The position numbers were made by a program, and so were the translations under genes. A stretch of DNA of 64,000 nt from Geobacter sp. DSM 9736 (GTDB lineage: Bacteria > Desulfobacterota > Desulfuromonadia > Geobacterales > Geobacteraceae), in contig NZ_LT896716.1 in the NCBI RefSeq assembly GCF_900187405.1, positions 2,546,001-2,610,000 of the forward strand, written 5' to 3'. Position 1 is the first letter of the stretch; each line of letters starts with the position of its first letter. The notes beneath the pieces are model-generated. The model was not told the DNA's origin. It was given only the letters and a program-made list of their open reading frames with translations, and searched no databases. Below are positions 1 through 9,161 of this stretch, piece by piece.

Positions 1-1324
1 AGGAGGATGGCCCGCGCCTTACGGCATCACCCTGGCTGCGGATCTTCTCAGCGCCATCATGGTAGTTACCGCCGGGCTGAGCGGCCTCGCCGTTACCATC
101 TATTCCCTCGCAAGCACCGACATCGAGCATGAGACCCTCGGGCACCACCCGCTCGTGCAGGTGCTCCTGCTGGGGGTCTGCGGCTCTTTTCTGACGGGAG
201 ATCTCTTTAATCTCTATGTCTGGTTCGAGGTGATGCTGATCGCCTCTTTCGCCCTCCTGGCCCTCGGCAGCCATCGGGGACAGATGGAAGGAGCTGTCAA
301 GTACGTCGCTCTCAATTTCACGGCGTCGGCTTTCTTTCTCGCCGGCATTGCGATTCTGTATGGCGTGACGGGGACCCTGAACCTGGCGGACCTTGCTCTT
401 CTTTCACGTGTACAGTCTCCCGGCGGACCGATGGCGGCTACCGCCACCCTCTTCCTGGTTGCCTTCGGCATAAAAGCGGCGGTTTTCCCGCTCTTCTTCT
501 GGCTCCCCGCCTCCTATCACACGCCCCCGGTGGCCGTTTCCACCCTCTTCTCCGCAATGCTGACAAAAGCCGGAGTCTACATGCTGATCCGGGTATTCAC
601 GCTCCTCTTCGTCCACGACCGTGAGTATATCCAGAACCTCATACTTATCGCGGCCGGACTCACCATGGTGACCGGAGTTCTCGGAGCGGTGGCCCAGCAC
701 GAGTTCCGGCGGCTGCTCTCGTTCCACATAGTGAGCCAGATCGGATACCTCCTCATGGGGCTCGGTCTCTTCAGTGCTGCAGCCCTGGCGGGGGCAATTT
801 TCTTCATGGTCCACGTGATCGTGGCCAAGGCCGCCCTCTTCCTCGTAAGCGGCATAGTGCTGCGGGTCGCCGGGCATCATGACCTGAAAAAACTCGGAGG
901 CCTCTATGAATCAAACCCTGCACTTTCCGCGCATTTTCTGATCCCCGCGCTCTCCCTCGCAGGCATACCTCCTCTTTCCGGTTTCTGGGGCAAGCTGGCT
1001 CTGGTGCGCGCGGGGATCGAGGGTGGACAATACCTGATCGTCACCACGGCCCTCGCGGTCAGCCTCCTCACCCTTTTTTCGATGACCAAGATATGGCAGG
1101 AAGCTTTCTGGAAGGAACGTCCGGCAGAGGCTGCTCCTTCCCGCCGGCACACGTTGCCTTCCGAAGCACGGCTGCTGCTCATGGGTCCGACGGCGGCTCT
1201 GGCCCTCTTCACAGTAGTGCTGGGAGCGGCTGCGGGACCGGCACTGCTCCTTGCGGATGAAGCTGCAGCACAGCTAATGAATCCGGACGGATACATCAAT
1301 GCCGTATTGGGCAAATCGCCATGA
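1..1324 (+). CDS. mrpD: Na+/H+ antiporter subunit MrpD, 5' truncated by window edge
   Basis: Membrane subunit of the Mrp cation/proton antiporter, related to the NuoL/M/N proton-channel family. The frame is open from base 2 ([10 protein letters not shown]...), before the first internal ATG at 59, and this matches the interior of MrpD, so the true start lies upstream. About 440 residues remain of a usual 490-500. The antiporter core motif around [13 protein letters not shown] and a buried Lys ([12 protein letters not shown]) are visible among many hydrophobic segments. Its stop overlaps the mrpE start (ATGA), so it is cotranscribed with mrpE-F-G; mrpA-C should lie to the left. The order with E, F and G makes the assignment firm. 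Confidence 0.93.
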   Translation, partial: GGWPAPYGITLAADLLSAIMVVTAGLSGLAVTIYSLASTDIEHETLGHHPLVQVLLLGVCGSFLTGDLFNLYVWFEVMLIASFALLALGSHRGQMEGAVKYVALNFTASAFFLAGIAILYGVTGTLNLADLALLSRVQSPGGPMAATATLFLVAFGIKAAVFPLFFWLPASYHTPPVAVSTLFSAMLTKAGVYMLIRVFTLLFVHDREYIQNLILIAAGLTMVTGVLGAVAQHEFRRLLSFHIVSQIGYLLMGLGLFSAAALAGAIFFMVHVIVAKAALFLVSGIVLRVAGHHDLKKLGGLYESNPALSAHFLIPALSLAGIPPLSGFWGKLALVRAGIEGGQYLIVTTALAVSLLTLFSMTKIWQEAFWKERPAEAAPSRRHTLPSEARLLLMGPTAALALFTVVLGAAAGPALLLADEAAAQLMNPDGYINAVLGKSP

Positions 1325-1788
1325 GAACCTTTCTCTTCCACATTCTGCTCATGCTGGCCTGGATAGCCCTTACGGGAAATTTCACCGCTACGAACATGGC
1401 CGCGGGCCTCCTGCTCGGCATCCTGGTAATCTGGGTCGTTCAGAAAGAGCGGGAGGGATACGTGACGCGGCTCGGACATGTGGCAGGCTTTCTCCTCTTT
1501 TTCCTCCGGGAGCTGACTGTGGCGAATCTGCGGGTGGCTCACGACGTGCTCACCCCCCGCCACCGGATGCGGCCGGGCATCCTTGCCATCCCGCTCGATC
1601 TGGAGTCCGAGGCGGAAATTACCTTCCTTGCCACCCTCATCACACTGACACCCGGCACCCTGTGCCTCGATGTAACTGAGGATCGCCGCACACTCTATCT
1701 ACATGCCATGTACATAGATGACCCGGAGAAAGTAAGGCGGACCGTCAAGGAAGGGTACGAACGGCGGGTGCGGGAGGTGTTCCGGTGA
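1321..1788 (+). CDS. mrpE: Na+/H+ antiporter subunit MrpE
   Basis: Small membrane subunit (155 aa, normal length) of the Mrp antiporter complex. The N-terminus carries two close hydrophobic helices (residues 5-40), followed by the family's cytoplasmic domain with [18 protein letters not shown], which is the MrpE signature. The start ATG overlaps the mrpD stop by 4 bases and its own stop overlaps the mrpF start by 4, so translation is probably coupled. MrpE is needed for stable assembly of the complex; no catalytic residues are expected. Confidence 0.92.
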   Translation: MRTFLFHILLMLAWIALTGNFTATNMAAGLLLGILVIWVVQKEREGYVTRLGHVAGFLLFFLRELTVANLRVAHDVLTPRHRMRPGILAIPLDLESEAEITFLATLITLTPGTLCLDVTEDRRTLYLHAMYIDDPEKVRRTVKEGYERRVREVFR

Positions 1789-2069
1789 CTCTTGATCAGT
1801 TCATCATCAACTTCATCCTCCCTGTTCTCGCGCTGGGGATCATCCTCGCCTTCGCCCGGCTGGCCCGGGGGCCCGACCTTCCCGACCGCGTCATCTCCCT
1901 CGATCTCATGGCGAGCCTCATCATCTGCCTCGCCGCCGCATATTCGATAGCCGCGGACGAGCCCGCTTTCCTGGACGCGGCCATAGTCCTCTCGCTTGTC
2001 GTGTTCGTCGGCACCGTGGCATTCGCCTATTACCTCAGGAGGAGACGCAATGCGGATACTGACCGTTGA
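1785..2069 (+). CDS. mrpF: Na+/H+ antiporter subunit MrpF
   Basis: A 94-residue protein with three hydrophobic helices and the typical GPDLPDRVISLDL segment between helices 1 and 2, as in MrpF/MnhF/PhaF. It begins at GTG (1785), overlapping the mrpE stop by four bases. It is part of the membrane hetero-oligomer that exchanges Na+ or K+ for protons. The short charged tail (RRRRNADTDR) overlaps the start of mrpG. Confidence 0.92.
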   Translation: MTLDQFIINFILPVLALGIILAFARLARGPDLPDRVISLDLMASLIICLAAAYSIAADEPAFLDAAIVLSLVVFVGTVAFAYYLRRRRNADTDR

Positions 2070-2418
2070 AATGCTCCTGGTTGCCGGAAGCTTCTTCGCT
2101 TTCGTGGCTGCGCTGGGACTGCTCCGCTTCCCCGACCTCTTCATGCGGCTCTCGGCGACGGCAAAAGCGGGTACGGTCGGAACGGGTTTCATTCTCGGAG
2201 CTGCCGCTGTTCATTTCGACGATCCTGCCGTCACCGGGAAAATTGCGGCAATTATCGCTTTCACCGTACTCACCGCTCCGGTTGCCGCGCACATGATAGG
2301 CCGAGCCGCCTACTACAGTAAAATCCCCCTGTGGGAGGGCACCATTTGCGATGAACTCGGAGAAGGAGCGAAAAAGAGCGCCGACAAAAGGGGAGAAACA
2401 TCCGGAGAAGGAGAATAG
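2050..2418 (+). CDS. mrpG: Na+/H+ antiporter subunit MrpG
   Basis: The reading frame is open further upstream, but the ATG at 2050 has an AGGAGG ribosome site at 2038-2043 and gives the normal MrpG N-terminus. The product is 122 aa with three hydrophobic helices and the conserved LRFPDLFMRLSATAKAGT segment. It is the last gene of the mrp operon and overlaps the end of mrpF by 20 bases. The hydrophilic tail of about 25 residues (GEGAKKSADKRGETSGEGE) is longer than in many homologues and has low complexity. Confidence 0.92.
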   Translation: MRILTVEMLLVAGSFFAFVAALGLLRFPDLFMRLSATAKAGTVGTGFILGAAAVHFDDPAVTGKIAAIIAFTVLTAPVAAHMIGRAAYYSKIPLWEGTICDELGEGAKKSADKRGETSGEGE

Positions 2419-2527
2419 GCAGGCAGAACCTGAGGATGTCCCTCAGCGGATGGTATAATTGATAGTGAGCATTAATGGAATGGAATCCAGGTATGCGGTG
2501 CTGTAAAAATCCGGAAAGGAGGAAATC

Positions 2528-2962
2528 ATGAAAAAGACTATGGTGATGCTTTTCCTGGTAGCACTGATGTTGCCGGTGGTCCTGATGTCGGGATGCGGGG
2601 CGAAGACGCCCGACGAGAAGGCCGATGCGATCGTTTCCGAGCTTAACGACAGCCTCCAGCTGACCGACGTGCAGCGACGGAACCTCGACAGCATCATGAA
2701 CGAGATCCTCAACAAGCGGACCCAGATAGACCGGCAACTGGCGGACCAGATCCAGTACGGGTTCACTTCCCAGCTTCGCAAGGACAAGTTCGACCCTGCG
2801 GAATTCGAAGAGTTCATGCTCAAATACAACGAGCAGTCCAACGAGATGGTTCGGTTCATCGGCCAGAAGCTGTCCGAATTTCACGCCATGCTGAGTCCGC
2901 CGCAGCGAAACCGGCTCGTGGAGGAAATCGCCAAGAACAGGGAGCGGTGGCTCATGCAGTGA
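2528..2962 (+). CDS. Spy/CpxP-like periplasmic lipoprotein
   Basis: Predicted lipoprotein of 144 aa: a hydrophobic signal peptide ends in a lipobox (LMSGC) with Cys23. The rest is helical and charged, with the pattern L-T-D-V-Q-R-R-N-L ... LSPPQRNRLVEEIAK seen in the Spy/CpxP/heavy-metal-resistance group, so a periplasmic stress or metal-sensing role is likely but unproven. An AGGAGG site sits just before the ATG (GGAAAGGAGGAAATC). It stands alone after the mrp operon, with a TATAAT-like -10 at about 2453-2458. Convergent with the next gene. Confidence 0.7.
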   Translation: MKKTMVMLFLVALMLPVVLMSGCGAKTPDEKADAIVSELNDSLQLTDVQRRNLDSIMNEILNKRTQIDRQLADQIQYGFTSQLRKDKFDPAEFEEFMLKYNEQSNEMVRFIGQKLSEFHAMLSPPQRNRLVEEIAKNRERWLMQ

Positions 2963-2970
2963 CGGGAGGA

Positions 2971-4278
2971 TCATCGGGAGGATGGCACCCCCATTTCCGG
3001 GTGCCATCTTTCCATGTGCCTCGCATGGGTTTCGAGATAGGCACCCTGCTTGAAGAACCGGTCGTAGAACCCGGTATCCAGGTGCTGGGCCTGCAGGCAT
3101 GTGATGAGGAAGATCGACGGCACGGTGCCCGGGAATTTCCCGAAGGTGTCGAAAACGTACTGCGCCTGCAGAGCTATGCATTCACGGAATTCTTCGCTAT
3201 GCACCTGCGCTGCGGATCGAACCTTTGCCGATTCCTTCCACGGCCCCGGCGTCTCGGGATGAAAGGGACCGCCGGGTCCGAATTTCCGGAGGCATACCGC
3301 CTCCACCGCGTTCCGCATGTCGGGAACGTGGGGCGGACAGAACCCTTCCATCACCCCTTCCAGCCCTGTCGGATTAGGGTAGGGCCAGCGCTCGTCGATG
3401 TCGAAGCGGAAACCGAGGCCGGGAACGGCCGGATCGCCACTGGCGCCAAGGAGGCTCCAGGGATCCACCCCGTTGAACATCCACCCCCCCAGCCCCATCG
3501 CCTGGAGCATGAGGGCTCCCGCATAGCAGCTTGTGGACAGCTCTGCCGAAAGTTCGGCCATCGACCACTGCTCCACGAAGGTGAGAGGCCATGTATTGGA
3601 GACTTCGACTAAGCGGGAGAGTCGCTCTATGCCGGGGACTGGACGTCTGTGGACGTCATCGTAGAGGACGAGGCCGTTCTGCAGCATGTAGCAGAGGTTG
3701 AGGAGGACGTGCTGGGCAAGGTCTCCCACAGGAATGACGAGAAGAGTTCCCGGACGGTTGACAACCCAGGTGTTATGAGGCTCCACGTAGGGGACCTCCG
3801 GCGGCAGGCCCAGCCGTCCATCCTGGATTTTCCTGATCCGCCTCCCGACGCCTTCCAGGAGTTCCTCGATCTCGAGCTCCCCCTTTTCGTCCCTTTCCGA
3901 TACAGCCGGCGAATCCCGCATATTCAGGACATAAACTCCCTCGTCGTCCGTGAAAAAAGTCATGCTCGTGTGGAACCCTGCGGCTGAAGGGAACGTCCGC
4001 CCTCCGGCGGCCCCGGCATAGTTGGACAGGTGCGGGGCGTAGCGCTGCGCGCGGAAGATCATGTGGTGCCAACTGGTGCTCCCGCCGCACGCCGTCACGA
4101 CTAGGAGCCTTTCCAGCTCGCTGAGGGGAAGGGGCGGGTGTTCAGATCTATGGGCAAAGATGCCGTCCGGGATTTCGGCCCCCCTAAAAAAACGGCGGGA
4201 GCGCCGGCCTGCAAGGGCATCGAGAAGCGCAAAGGCCTGCATGTCGTGGAATCCTGGGGGCAGCTTCAGCTTTTTCAA
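2971..4278 (-). CDS. Nitroreductase-like flavoprotein (putative)
   Basis: The open frame extends back into the neighbouring permease gene, but that part is a shadow. The real start is probably the TTG at 4278 (LKKLKLPPGFHDMQ), preceded by AAGGAG at a suitable distance and 20 bases after the permease stop. This gives about 435 aa. The N-terminal part has LLDALAGRRSRRFFRG, then ELERLLVVTACGGSTSWHHM, resembling the R-R-S-x-R-x-F and SAPS-type start of nitroreductase-fold proteins; the middle has ELSTSCYAGALMLQAMGLGGW, like the helix after the FMN site. The substrate is unknown. Likely cotranscribed with the AI-2E family permease upstream. Confidence 0.5.
   Translation of the reverse strand: MKKLKLPPGFHDMQAFALLDALAGRRSRRFFRGAEIPDGIFAHRSEHPPLPLSELERLLVVTACGGSTSWHHMIFRAQRYAPHLSNYAGAAGGRTFPSAAGFHTSMTFFTDDEGVYVLNMRDSPAVSERDEKGELEIEELLEGVGRRIRKIQDGRLGLPPEVPYVEPHNTWVVNRPGTLLVIPVGDLAQHVLLNLCYMLQNGLVLYDDVHRRPVPGIERLSRLVEVSNTWPLTFVEQWSMAELSAELSTSCYAGALMLQAMGLGGWMFNGVDPWSLLGASGDPAVPGLGFRFDIDERWPYPNPTGLEGVMEGFCPPHVPDMRNAVEAVCLRKFGPGGPFHPETPGPWKESAKVRSAAQVHSEEFRECIALQAQYVFDTFGKFPGTVPSIFLITCLQAQHLDTGFYDRFFKQGAYLETHARHMERWHPEMGVPSSR
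2981..3011 (+). terminator. Hairpin terminator after the lipoprotein gene
   Basis: A perfect 10-bp stem (2981-2990 with 2999-3008) is followed by TTT. It would end transcription of the upstream + strand gene. It lies inside the 3' end of the convergent nitroreductase-like gene and therefore also encodes its last residues. Confidence 0.55.
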
Positions 4279-4298
4279 CGGCTCTCTCCTTTTCCAGC

Positions 4299-5384
4299 TC
4301 AACCGGCGCCTTCGGAATCCCCCAAAACATCTTCCACATACAGCATCCTCACTGCCACCATGGCGGCCGCCGCAAGAGGGGTCGCAAGAACAACGCCGAT
4401 TCCACCCACCAGCACCCCGAGTGTAATCTGCGCGAACAGCATCATTGCCGCCGGCATTTCCACCGCCTGCTGCTGAACGAGCGGGGTGAGCAGGTTGCTT
4501 TCCACAGCCTGCACGGCCAGATAGAGAAGAACGACGTAGAGCGCCTGCTGCGGACTCTGGGTAAACGCGAGCAGCACCGCGGGCACCGCCGAGAGGATTG
4601 GGCCGAGGTAGGGAACGAAGGCAAAAACTGCCGCCAGCAGGGCGAGCGCCAGGGCAAGGGGCATCCCGAGCAGCCACAGTCCCAACCAGGTCAACACCCC
4701 CACCATAGTCATCGACAGGAACGTGCCCACCAGCCACCACCTAAGTGTGTGACTTATCCGCTCCAGCACCTGACGGACCCTGTGCCGCCGGGGCACCGGA
4801 AAAAGCCGGACCAGGCCGTTTACGTAGGGGTCGGGCTGGAACGCGAGGTAAAGGCCGAGAAAACAGATTATGACCAGGTTAGCGACCCATCCGAAGGCGG
4901 TGGAGAGGGCGCCGGTCATCCGGCCGAGGACGTTTATCCGGCGGGAGGTCCAGTTGATGGATTCCACCTGATCGACAACCTTTTCGCCCCATGGTTGGAT
5001 CAGCAGGTGCTGCTTCACCTGTGCTGCCTTCTCCGGCAGTGCTACCGACAGTTCCGTCAGTTGCGCTATCACCGGAGCAGCTACTAGCTTACCTCCCCCC
5101 CAAAGAACCAAAGCCAGAAAGAGGATGAAGAGTGCAACGGACCAGCCGCCGGACAGCGGTGAACGGGCGGCGACCCAGGAAGCAGGTGCCCTCAGCAGCA
5201 CCGCCACCAGTATCCCGGCAAAGACGAGCAGAAGCATGTCTATCGTGTACCAGAGAAACGCCAGCAGCACGCCCACGCCTACTGCGATGCCCACCGCAAT
5301 CAGCACACGCGCGACATACTCTGCCCGGTCTGTTTCGGATTTAACGGAAATGCCTGACTGGTCTTGCGCAGGAATCGGAGAAAT
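4299..5384 (-). CDS. AI-2E family transporter (PerM/TqsA-like permease)
   Basis: Integral membrane protein of the AI-2E exporter family, with about eight hydrophobic helices and the C-terminal family signature: FVPYLGPILSAVPAVLLAF then LTPLVQQQAVEMPAAMMLFAQITLGVLVGGIGVVLATPLAA (in pieces). Members export autoinducer-2 or act as Na+/H+ antiporters; the substrate here is not known. The only canonical start is GTG at 5306 (335 aa), but the frame stays open to a TGA at 5397-5399 and encodes a plausible cytoplasmic leader (KSETDRAEYVAR). A GGAGG lies 6 nt before an ATT at 5382-5384, so I annotate a possible AUU start giving 361 aa. Confidence 0.8.
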   Translation of the reverse strand: MSPIPAQDQSGISVKSETDRAEYVARVLIAVGIAVGVGVLLAFLWYTIDMLLLVFAGILVAVLLRAPASWVAARSPLSGGWSVALFILFLALVLWGGGKLVAAPVIAQLTELSVALPEKAAQVKQHLLIQPWGEKVVDQVESINWTSRRINVLGRMTGALSTAFGWVANLVIICFLGLYLAFQPDPYVNGLVRLFPVPRRHRVRQVLERISHTLRWWLVGTFLSMTMVGVLTWLGLWLLGMPLALALALLAAVFAFVPYLGPILSAVPAVLLAFTQSPQQALYVVLLYLAVQAVESNLLTPLVQQQAVEMPAAMMLFAQITLGVLVGGIGVVLATPLAAAAMVAVRMLYVEDVLGDSEGAG

Positions 5385-5636
5385 AAGACACCTCCGTCAA
5401 ATCAGGGTGATCAACCTTGGACGCTTCGCCGTCTGGACATGAACTTCTCTTTTTAAGAAAAGCTTATAGGAGCAGCAATTAATGTCAAAAGGCTCACCGC
5501 ACCCAAGGTTCGGCAGCCTTTGGTCGAGTAGCCGCTGTAATCCAAAATTCCGGGTTCAGGAAAAAGCACCTCGCCCAGCTCAATGAAGTCGCCGGTATTC
5601 ATTTTCCTCGAAGAAGTATACCGGTATCGCAACAAC

Positions 5637-7040
5637 TCAGCCGCGCGGTTCTCCCTGTGTGGAACCAGGAGGAAGCAATTTTCCGGAAATACGCGATGGA
5701 TTGTCTGCATCGGCTATCAGAGAGGCTCGTGCCAGAATATAAGCCTTTCGGATGCCCCACCTAGCATCTTTTTCCTCTAAACCTGCACGGCTTACCTCCA
5801 GTACGCGTTCCGCATGGCGGAGCAGGGCCTGCCGGTCCTCCTCCCGCCTCACGTGTGGGGCGATGTCTGTGATGACATCCAGCATGCGGCTCAGGACTGC
5901 CGCGCTGGACCTGCCGTAATGCCTGATCTGGTTCAATGCGGTGTCGGCGAGTTCCGAAAAGGTTTCCGTCTCGGCTATGATTCGCAAGCGCCCCTCATCG
6001 TCGCGCCGGAACGGCGATGGTATCGAGCGCCCAGCCATCCGGCGCAAACCCTGCCCCAGATAATCGATGCAGATAATGGCGGTAAACGGGTCGTTGATGC
6101 CTGGGGAAAGGGAGCGTACGGCAATTTCGACGATCTGGCTGATCACGAATCCCACGTCCTGGGTCGCCGTACGCTGATTATCGAGGACAAAGGCGTCGTT
6201 GACAGCGTCATGAACCTCCTGAATCTCCGAATTCTTCGGCCAGACACGAGCAATCACATCGTCTTCCCCCACAAAATCTCCAGGCCGCTTGAACAGGCGG
6301 ACAACAACGTCATTCTCCTTCGCGACCTTCATGAGGAGGTCATTGTCCAGAGCCTTCACGTAACCAAACACGGGTGATCTTATTTCTTCGCAAGCCGCCT
6401 TGAGATCTTCCGCAACCTTCCATTGGGCCGGCTCATCCGGCTCCTCCCGGCCGAGCCGGTCCGGAAAGAGCCGGTCGATTGCCTCTACCAGGTCCCGGCC
6501 TACGACTGAGATGATGTTCGAGGCCTGGATCAGGGCTGAGACGTGGTGGATGAAGTATATGAGGACGCCGAGACTGAACATCGCCAGCAGGACCCCCATG
6601 GAGACGGAAACATGAGGTACGAACGTCTCTCTGTCGATCCCCCTGATCATGCGGAGTGTGAGCAGGCAGAAGATGAAGGTGGAGATAAAGGTTCCCAGGA
6701 CGATCTGATTTCCCTTGTCCCGCATGAAATTGCGGAGCAGAAAAGGACCGAACTGCTGTGAGGCGAGCGTGAGAGCAACGATGGTGATGGAAAAGGTGAC
6801 GCCGGCAATCGTGATCATGGATGCCGAGACGACGGCCAGGACCTCCCGGGCGCCATCGGGGCCACCCCTGTAGATCCAGCCGAGCCTGCGGGTAGCATCC
6901 TCGCCCAGTTGGACGTCCACAGTGTAGGAGGCGACCCAAAGTGCGACAGAAGCAACCGACATTATTGTTGGAACGAACCAGTAGCTCGTGCGGAGCGTGT
7001 CCCAGGAAGCTCTGATTTTCACCAGTCTCGGAAAAGTCAT
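5637..7040 (-). CDS. DUF2254 family membrane protein
   Basis: A 467-residue protein with four hydrophobic segments in the first 165 residues (about 20-45, 65-90, 105-125, 145-165) and a long soluble C-terminal part. The segment AGVTFSITIVALTLASQQFGPFLLRNFMRD and the later SLSPGINDPFTAIICIDYLG are characteristic of the DUF2254 family. The biochemical function is unknown; similar proteins are found near envelope and ion-channel genes. Here it directly follows an MscS channel remnant on the same strand, which could hint at a former two-gene unit. Confidence 0.85.
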   Translation of the reverse strand: MTFPRLVKIRASWDTLRTSYWFVPTIMSVASVALWVASYTVDVQLGEDATRRLGWIYRGGPDGAREVLAVVSASMITIAGVTFSITIVALTLASQQFGPFLLRNFMRDKGNQIVLGTFISTFIFCLLTLRMIRGIDRETFVPHVSVSMGVLLAMFSLGVLIYFIHHVSALIQASNIISVVGRDLVEAIDRLFPDRLGREEPDEPAQWKVAEDLKAACEEIRSPVFGYVKALDNDLLMKVAKENDVVVRLFKRPGDFVGEDDVIARVWPKNSEIQEVHDAVNDAFVLDNQRTATQDVGFVISQIVEIAVRSLSPGINDPFTAIICIDYLGQGLRRMAGRSIPSPFRRDDEGRLRIIAETETFSELADTALNQIRHYGRSSAAVLSRMLDVITDIAPHVRREEDRQALLRHAERVLEVSRAGLEEKDARWGIRKAYILARASLIADADNPSRISGKLLPPGSTQGEPRG

Positions 7041-7088
7041 GACCTCGAATCCGCCGAAGCCGTCGTATCGCCTTGTGGATTCTGCTTT

Positions 7089-7305
7089 CGCAATGAAGCG
7101 TCATCACGTGCGTCCAGTGCGCCGGCCCCACGCGGCGGCCGTATCCACCAGCGCGCACGCATCATGACGCTGGAAGGGGCCAGGTCCTTAACGAGAACAT
7201 CAGGGGCAGGGTCCTTCAGCACTCCTTCCGTCCCGTGCATCGCATCGAGCCTCAGGCCCTTGGCCCTCTCCACATCATCTCCATAGCCTATACCGATCTC
7301 GCTAC
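7089..7305 (-). pseudogene. Remnant of an MscS-type mechanosensitive channel (C-terminal part)
   Basis: On the minus strand from about 7300 the peptide EIGIGYGDDVERAKGLRL then EGVLKDPAPDVLVKDL and SSVMMRARWW is the cytoplasmic beta/alpha-beta domain of MscS channels (family pattern: GIGYGDD-DKA ... LKDPAPQVLV-EL-DSSV). No channel helices precede it, there is no start codon in context, and the frame appears broken near 7090-7096, where the tail seems to continue in another frame. I read it as a decayed fragment about 70 residues long. It abuts the stop of the upstream exported protein gene. Confidence 0.6.
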
Positions 7306-7988
7306 TGCTTCTTGACCCAACGGGCAAATATTCCCGGCTTATTCTCGAGCTGCCCGAATATCCCTTCGTCCAGATCAACTTTGAGTTGCTTCTGAATCTC
7401 ATCAATTTTGAAATTCTGGAAAACACCTCGCACCTTCACCTTCTGCCCCTTCTGCGGATTCTTCACTACGGCGGGCCCTGCACCCACGACGACGATTTCC
7501 GCCACTCCCTCCGGAGCCTCTGAAAGAATGAATGCATTCTTTGTGAGGACTCGCTTCACATAACCATCGGCTACTACCGACTTGCCGTAGTAGGTCACCG
7601 GTTCCGCCACAACTACGGTAACGACGATGGGAACGTCCACGTCAGCTTTTTCCTGCATTTTCTTACGTTTCTCGATCATCTTCTGATACTTCTCCTTCTG
7701 CTGCGGGTTAAGGACCTCCATTACCTTCTGCTGGTTTTCCTCAAGTATCCGGGTCTCCTTTTCCCGTGCCTCCCGGTACACCTCTCTGATCCTGTCTGCC
7801 TGCTCGTTCAGGACAGGGCGTACCTTTTCCTTCTGTTCCTTTGTCAGGTTCAGCTTCCTGCTGAAATCTTCAAAGCTTTCCTTCGGGTTGTATTCTCCTT
7901 TCTTCCCCTCCCTCGCAAACGACGGTGAAACGCTGCAGACGCAAAATGCCGCCAGCAGAAGGATCAGGTGTGAACAGATACGCTTCAT
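7302..7988 (-). CDS. Exported Spy-like protein with C-terminal OB-like domain
   Basis: The ATG at 7988 is preceded by AAGGAGACC and starts a clear signal peptide (cut near SFA-RE, residue 25). The mature protein (228 aa in all) has a charged helical region at 35-120 with repeated L-N/T-x-E-Q-K-E-K (KLNLTKEQKEKVRPVLNEQ; LNPQQKEKYQKMIEKRKK), as in Spy/DUF3106-type periplasmic proteins. A second domain follows (about 130-228), rich in beta strands (VPIVVTVVVAEPVTYYG, KVKVRGVFQNFKID), perhaps an OB fold. The role is unknown; a periplasmic chaperone or stress function is an inference. Confidence 0.65.
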   Translation of the reverse strand: MKRICSHLILLLAAFCVCSVSPSFAREGKKGEYNPKESFEDFSRKLNLTKEQKEKVRPVLNEQADRIREVYREAREKETRILEENQQKVMEVLNPQQKEKYQKMIEKRKKMQEKADVDVPIVVTVVVAEPVTYYGKSVVADGYVKRVLTKNAFILSEAPEGVAEIVVVGAGPAVVKNPQKGQKVKVRGVFQNFKIDEIQKQLKVDLDEGIFGQLENKPGIFARWVKKQ

Positions 7989-8193
7989 ATAGGTCTCCTT
8001 TCGCACGTTTTCGAGTAAGCAGCTCACCTGAAATAGTAGCTGGTAGAAAAGGGAAGTCAAAAACGGGTTGCCGTTGCTGGCTTCATCGCCACCTGCAAGC
8101 GCTCGCTCCTGCTTGCACTTGCCCATCCATGCATTAGGCTTATCTAAAGAGGCAGAATCAGCTACAGGAACCGTAAGCCGGGGAGGCCGCCGC

Positions 8194-8622
8194 ATGCCTT
8201 TCAATGAAATGCTGATAACAGGCTCTGCCTGGGTTCTGGAGGTATGCGGGATTGTTGCCATCGCAGTGGGGGCGCTCTTCTCCTCCGTGCGAAGCCTGCT
8301 GATGTACCTGAAGAAGGGAACCTCGGCCGATGTCTATGCACGCTACCGCAGGCAGCTCAGCAAGGCGATCCTGCTGGGGCTCGAATTCCTTGTGGCAGCG
8401 GACATCATAAGGACGGTGGCGATAGAGCCGACCTTCCGCAGCGTAGGCGTCCTGGCGGGGATAGTACTGATTCGGACCTTCCTCAGCTTCACCCTGGAGG
8501 TGGAAATCAGCGGCCGATGGCCCTGGTCGCATGGCAATGGGGAGAGACCCGACATCCGGGAAACGAGCAGCCGCAAGACAGGTGAGCGCAATGAAAAAGT
8601 TGAGCCGGAGGTAGCGGCCTGA
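8194..8622 (+). CDS. DUF1622 family membrane protein
   Basis: Start chosen at ATG 8194 with GGGAGG upstream; the open frame before it has no protein-like content. The 142-aa product has three hydrophobic helices (about 10-35, 58-78, 84-104) and matches the DUF1622 pattern: E-V-x-G-I-x-x-I-x-x-G, RRQLSKAILLGLEFLVAADIIRT, then VLIRTFLSFTLEVEISGRWPW. The function is not known. A hydrophilic tail of about 30 residues ends the protein. It lies 47 bases before the copper-storage gene on the same strand and may be cotranscribed with it. Confidence 0.8.
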   Translation: MPFNEMLITGSAWVLEVCGIVAIAVGALFSSVRSLLMYLKKGTSADVYARYRRQLSKAILLGLEFLVAADIIRTVAIEPTFRSVGVLAGIVLIRTFLSFTLEVEISGRWPWSHGNGERPDIRETSSRKTGERNEKVEPEVAA

Positions 8623-8669
8623 AGTCCGGGAGGGAAACAAACCCATGATGAACAGCGAAAGGAGATGAG

Positions 8670-9098
8670 ATGCGAACCCAGGAAATGCTTCAGACACACC
8701 CGCGAAAACCGGTGGCCCAGGATATGTTCAACGACCTTGCAGCCTGCATCACGGCATGCGTCGAGTGCGCCGACGTCTGTACTTCCTGCGCCGATGCCTG
8801 CCTCGGTGAACAGAACGTTCAGATGCTCACCCGCTGCATCCGGCTCAACCTCGACTGTGCGGACATCTGCCAGACGACGGCACGCCTTCTCACCCGGCAG
8901 ACGGAACCGGAGCCGCAACTTCTGCGGATTCAGCTGGAGGCGTGCGCTATCTCCTGCCGCATGTGCGCCGAGGAGTGTGAAAAGCACGCCGAGATGCACA
9001 AGCACTGCCGCATCTGCGCCACAGCCTGCCGCAGCTGCGAACAGATGTGCCGCCAGATGATCAAAAGCCTGCCCGCCGGGGCGGGGCTGTCCCACTGA
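8670..9098 (+). CDS. csp: Cys-rich four-helix copper-storage protein (Csp / DUF326 family)
   Basis: A 142-aa protein with 18 cysteines, most in C-x-x-C or C-x-x-x-C spacing along predicted helices (ACITACVECADVCTSC; CAISCRMCAEEC; CRICATACRSCEQMC). This is the pattern of bacterial Csp proteins, tetramers of four-helix bundles that hold many Cu(I) ions on Cys residues lining the bundle core. No signal peptide is present, so it is likely a cytosolic Csp3-type store. A GGAGATGAG site precedes the ATG. A copper-exporting ATPase gene lies about 5 kb downstream, fitting a copper-handling neighbourhood. Confidence 0.88.
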   Translation: MRTQEMLQTHPRKPVAQDMFNDLAACITACVECADVCTSCADACLGEQNVQMLTRCIRLNLDCADICQTTARLLTRQTEPEPQLLRIQLEACAISCRMCAEECEKHAEMHKHCRICATACRSCEQMCRQMIKSLPAGAGLSH

Positions 9099-9107
9099 AA
9101 ATGAATT

Positions 9108-9139
9108 GCCGGGAGCCGTGTTCTCGGACGGCTCCCGGC
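9108..9139. terminator. Strong hairpin after csp
   Basis: A perfect 12-bp GC-rich stem (9108-9119 with 9128-9139) with an 8-base loop begins 10 bases after the csp stop. There is only a weak T-rich stretch after it (CTCTTCCCC). It separates csp from the convergent outer-membrane remnant. Confidence 0.5.
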
Positions 9140-9161
9140 AGCTCTTCCCCATCCTCAACGT

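Noticed and set aside
2971-4740. A 589-codon open frame on the minus strand including the region 4279-4740
   Set aside because: Bases 4279-4740 belong to the permease gene in another frame; a TTG at 4278 with a ribosome site and the start of protein-like sequence mark the real gene.
5453-5710. Small minus-strand ORF after the DUF2254 gene
   Set aside because: No signal, motif or good ribosome site; most of it overlaps the end of DUF2254.
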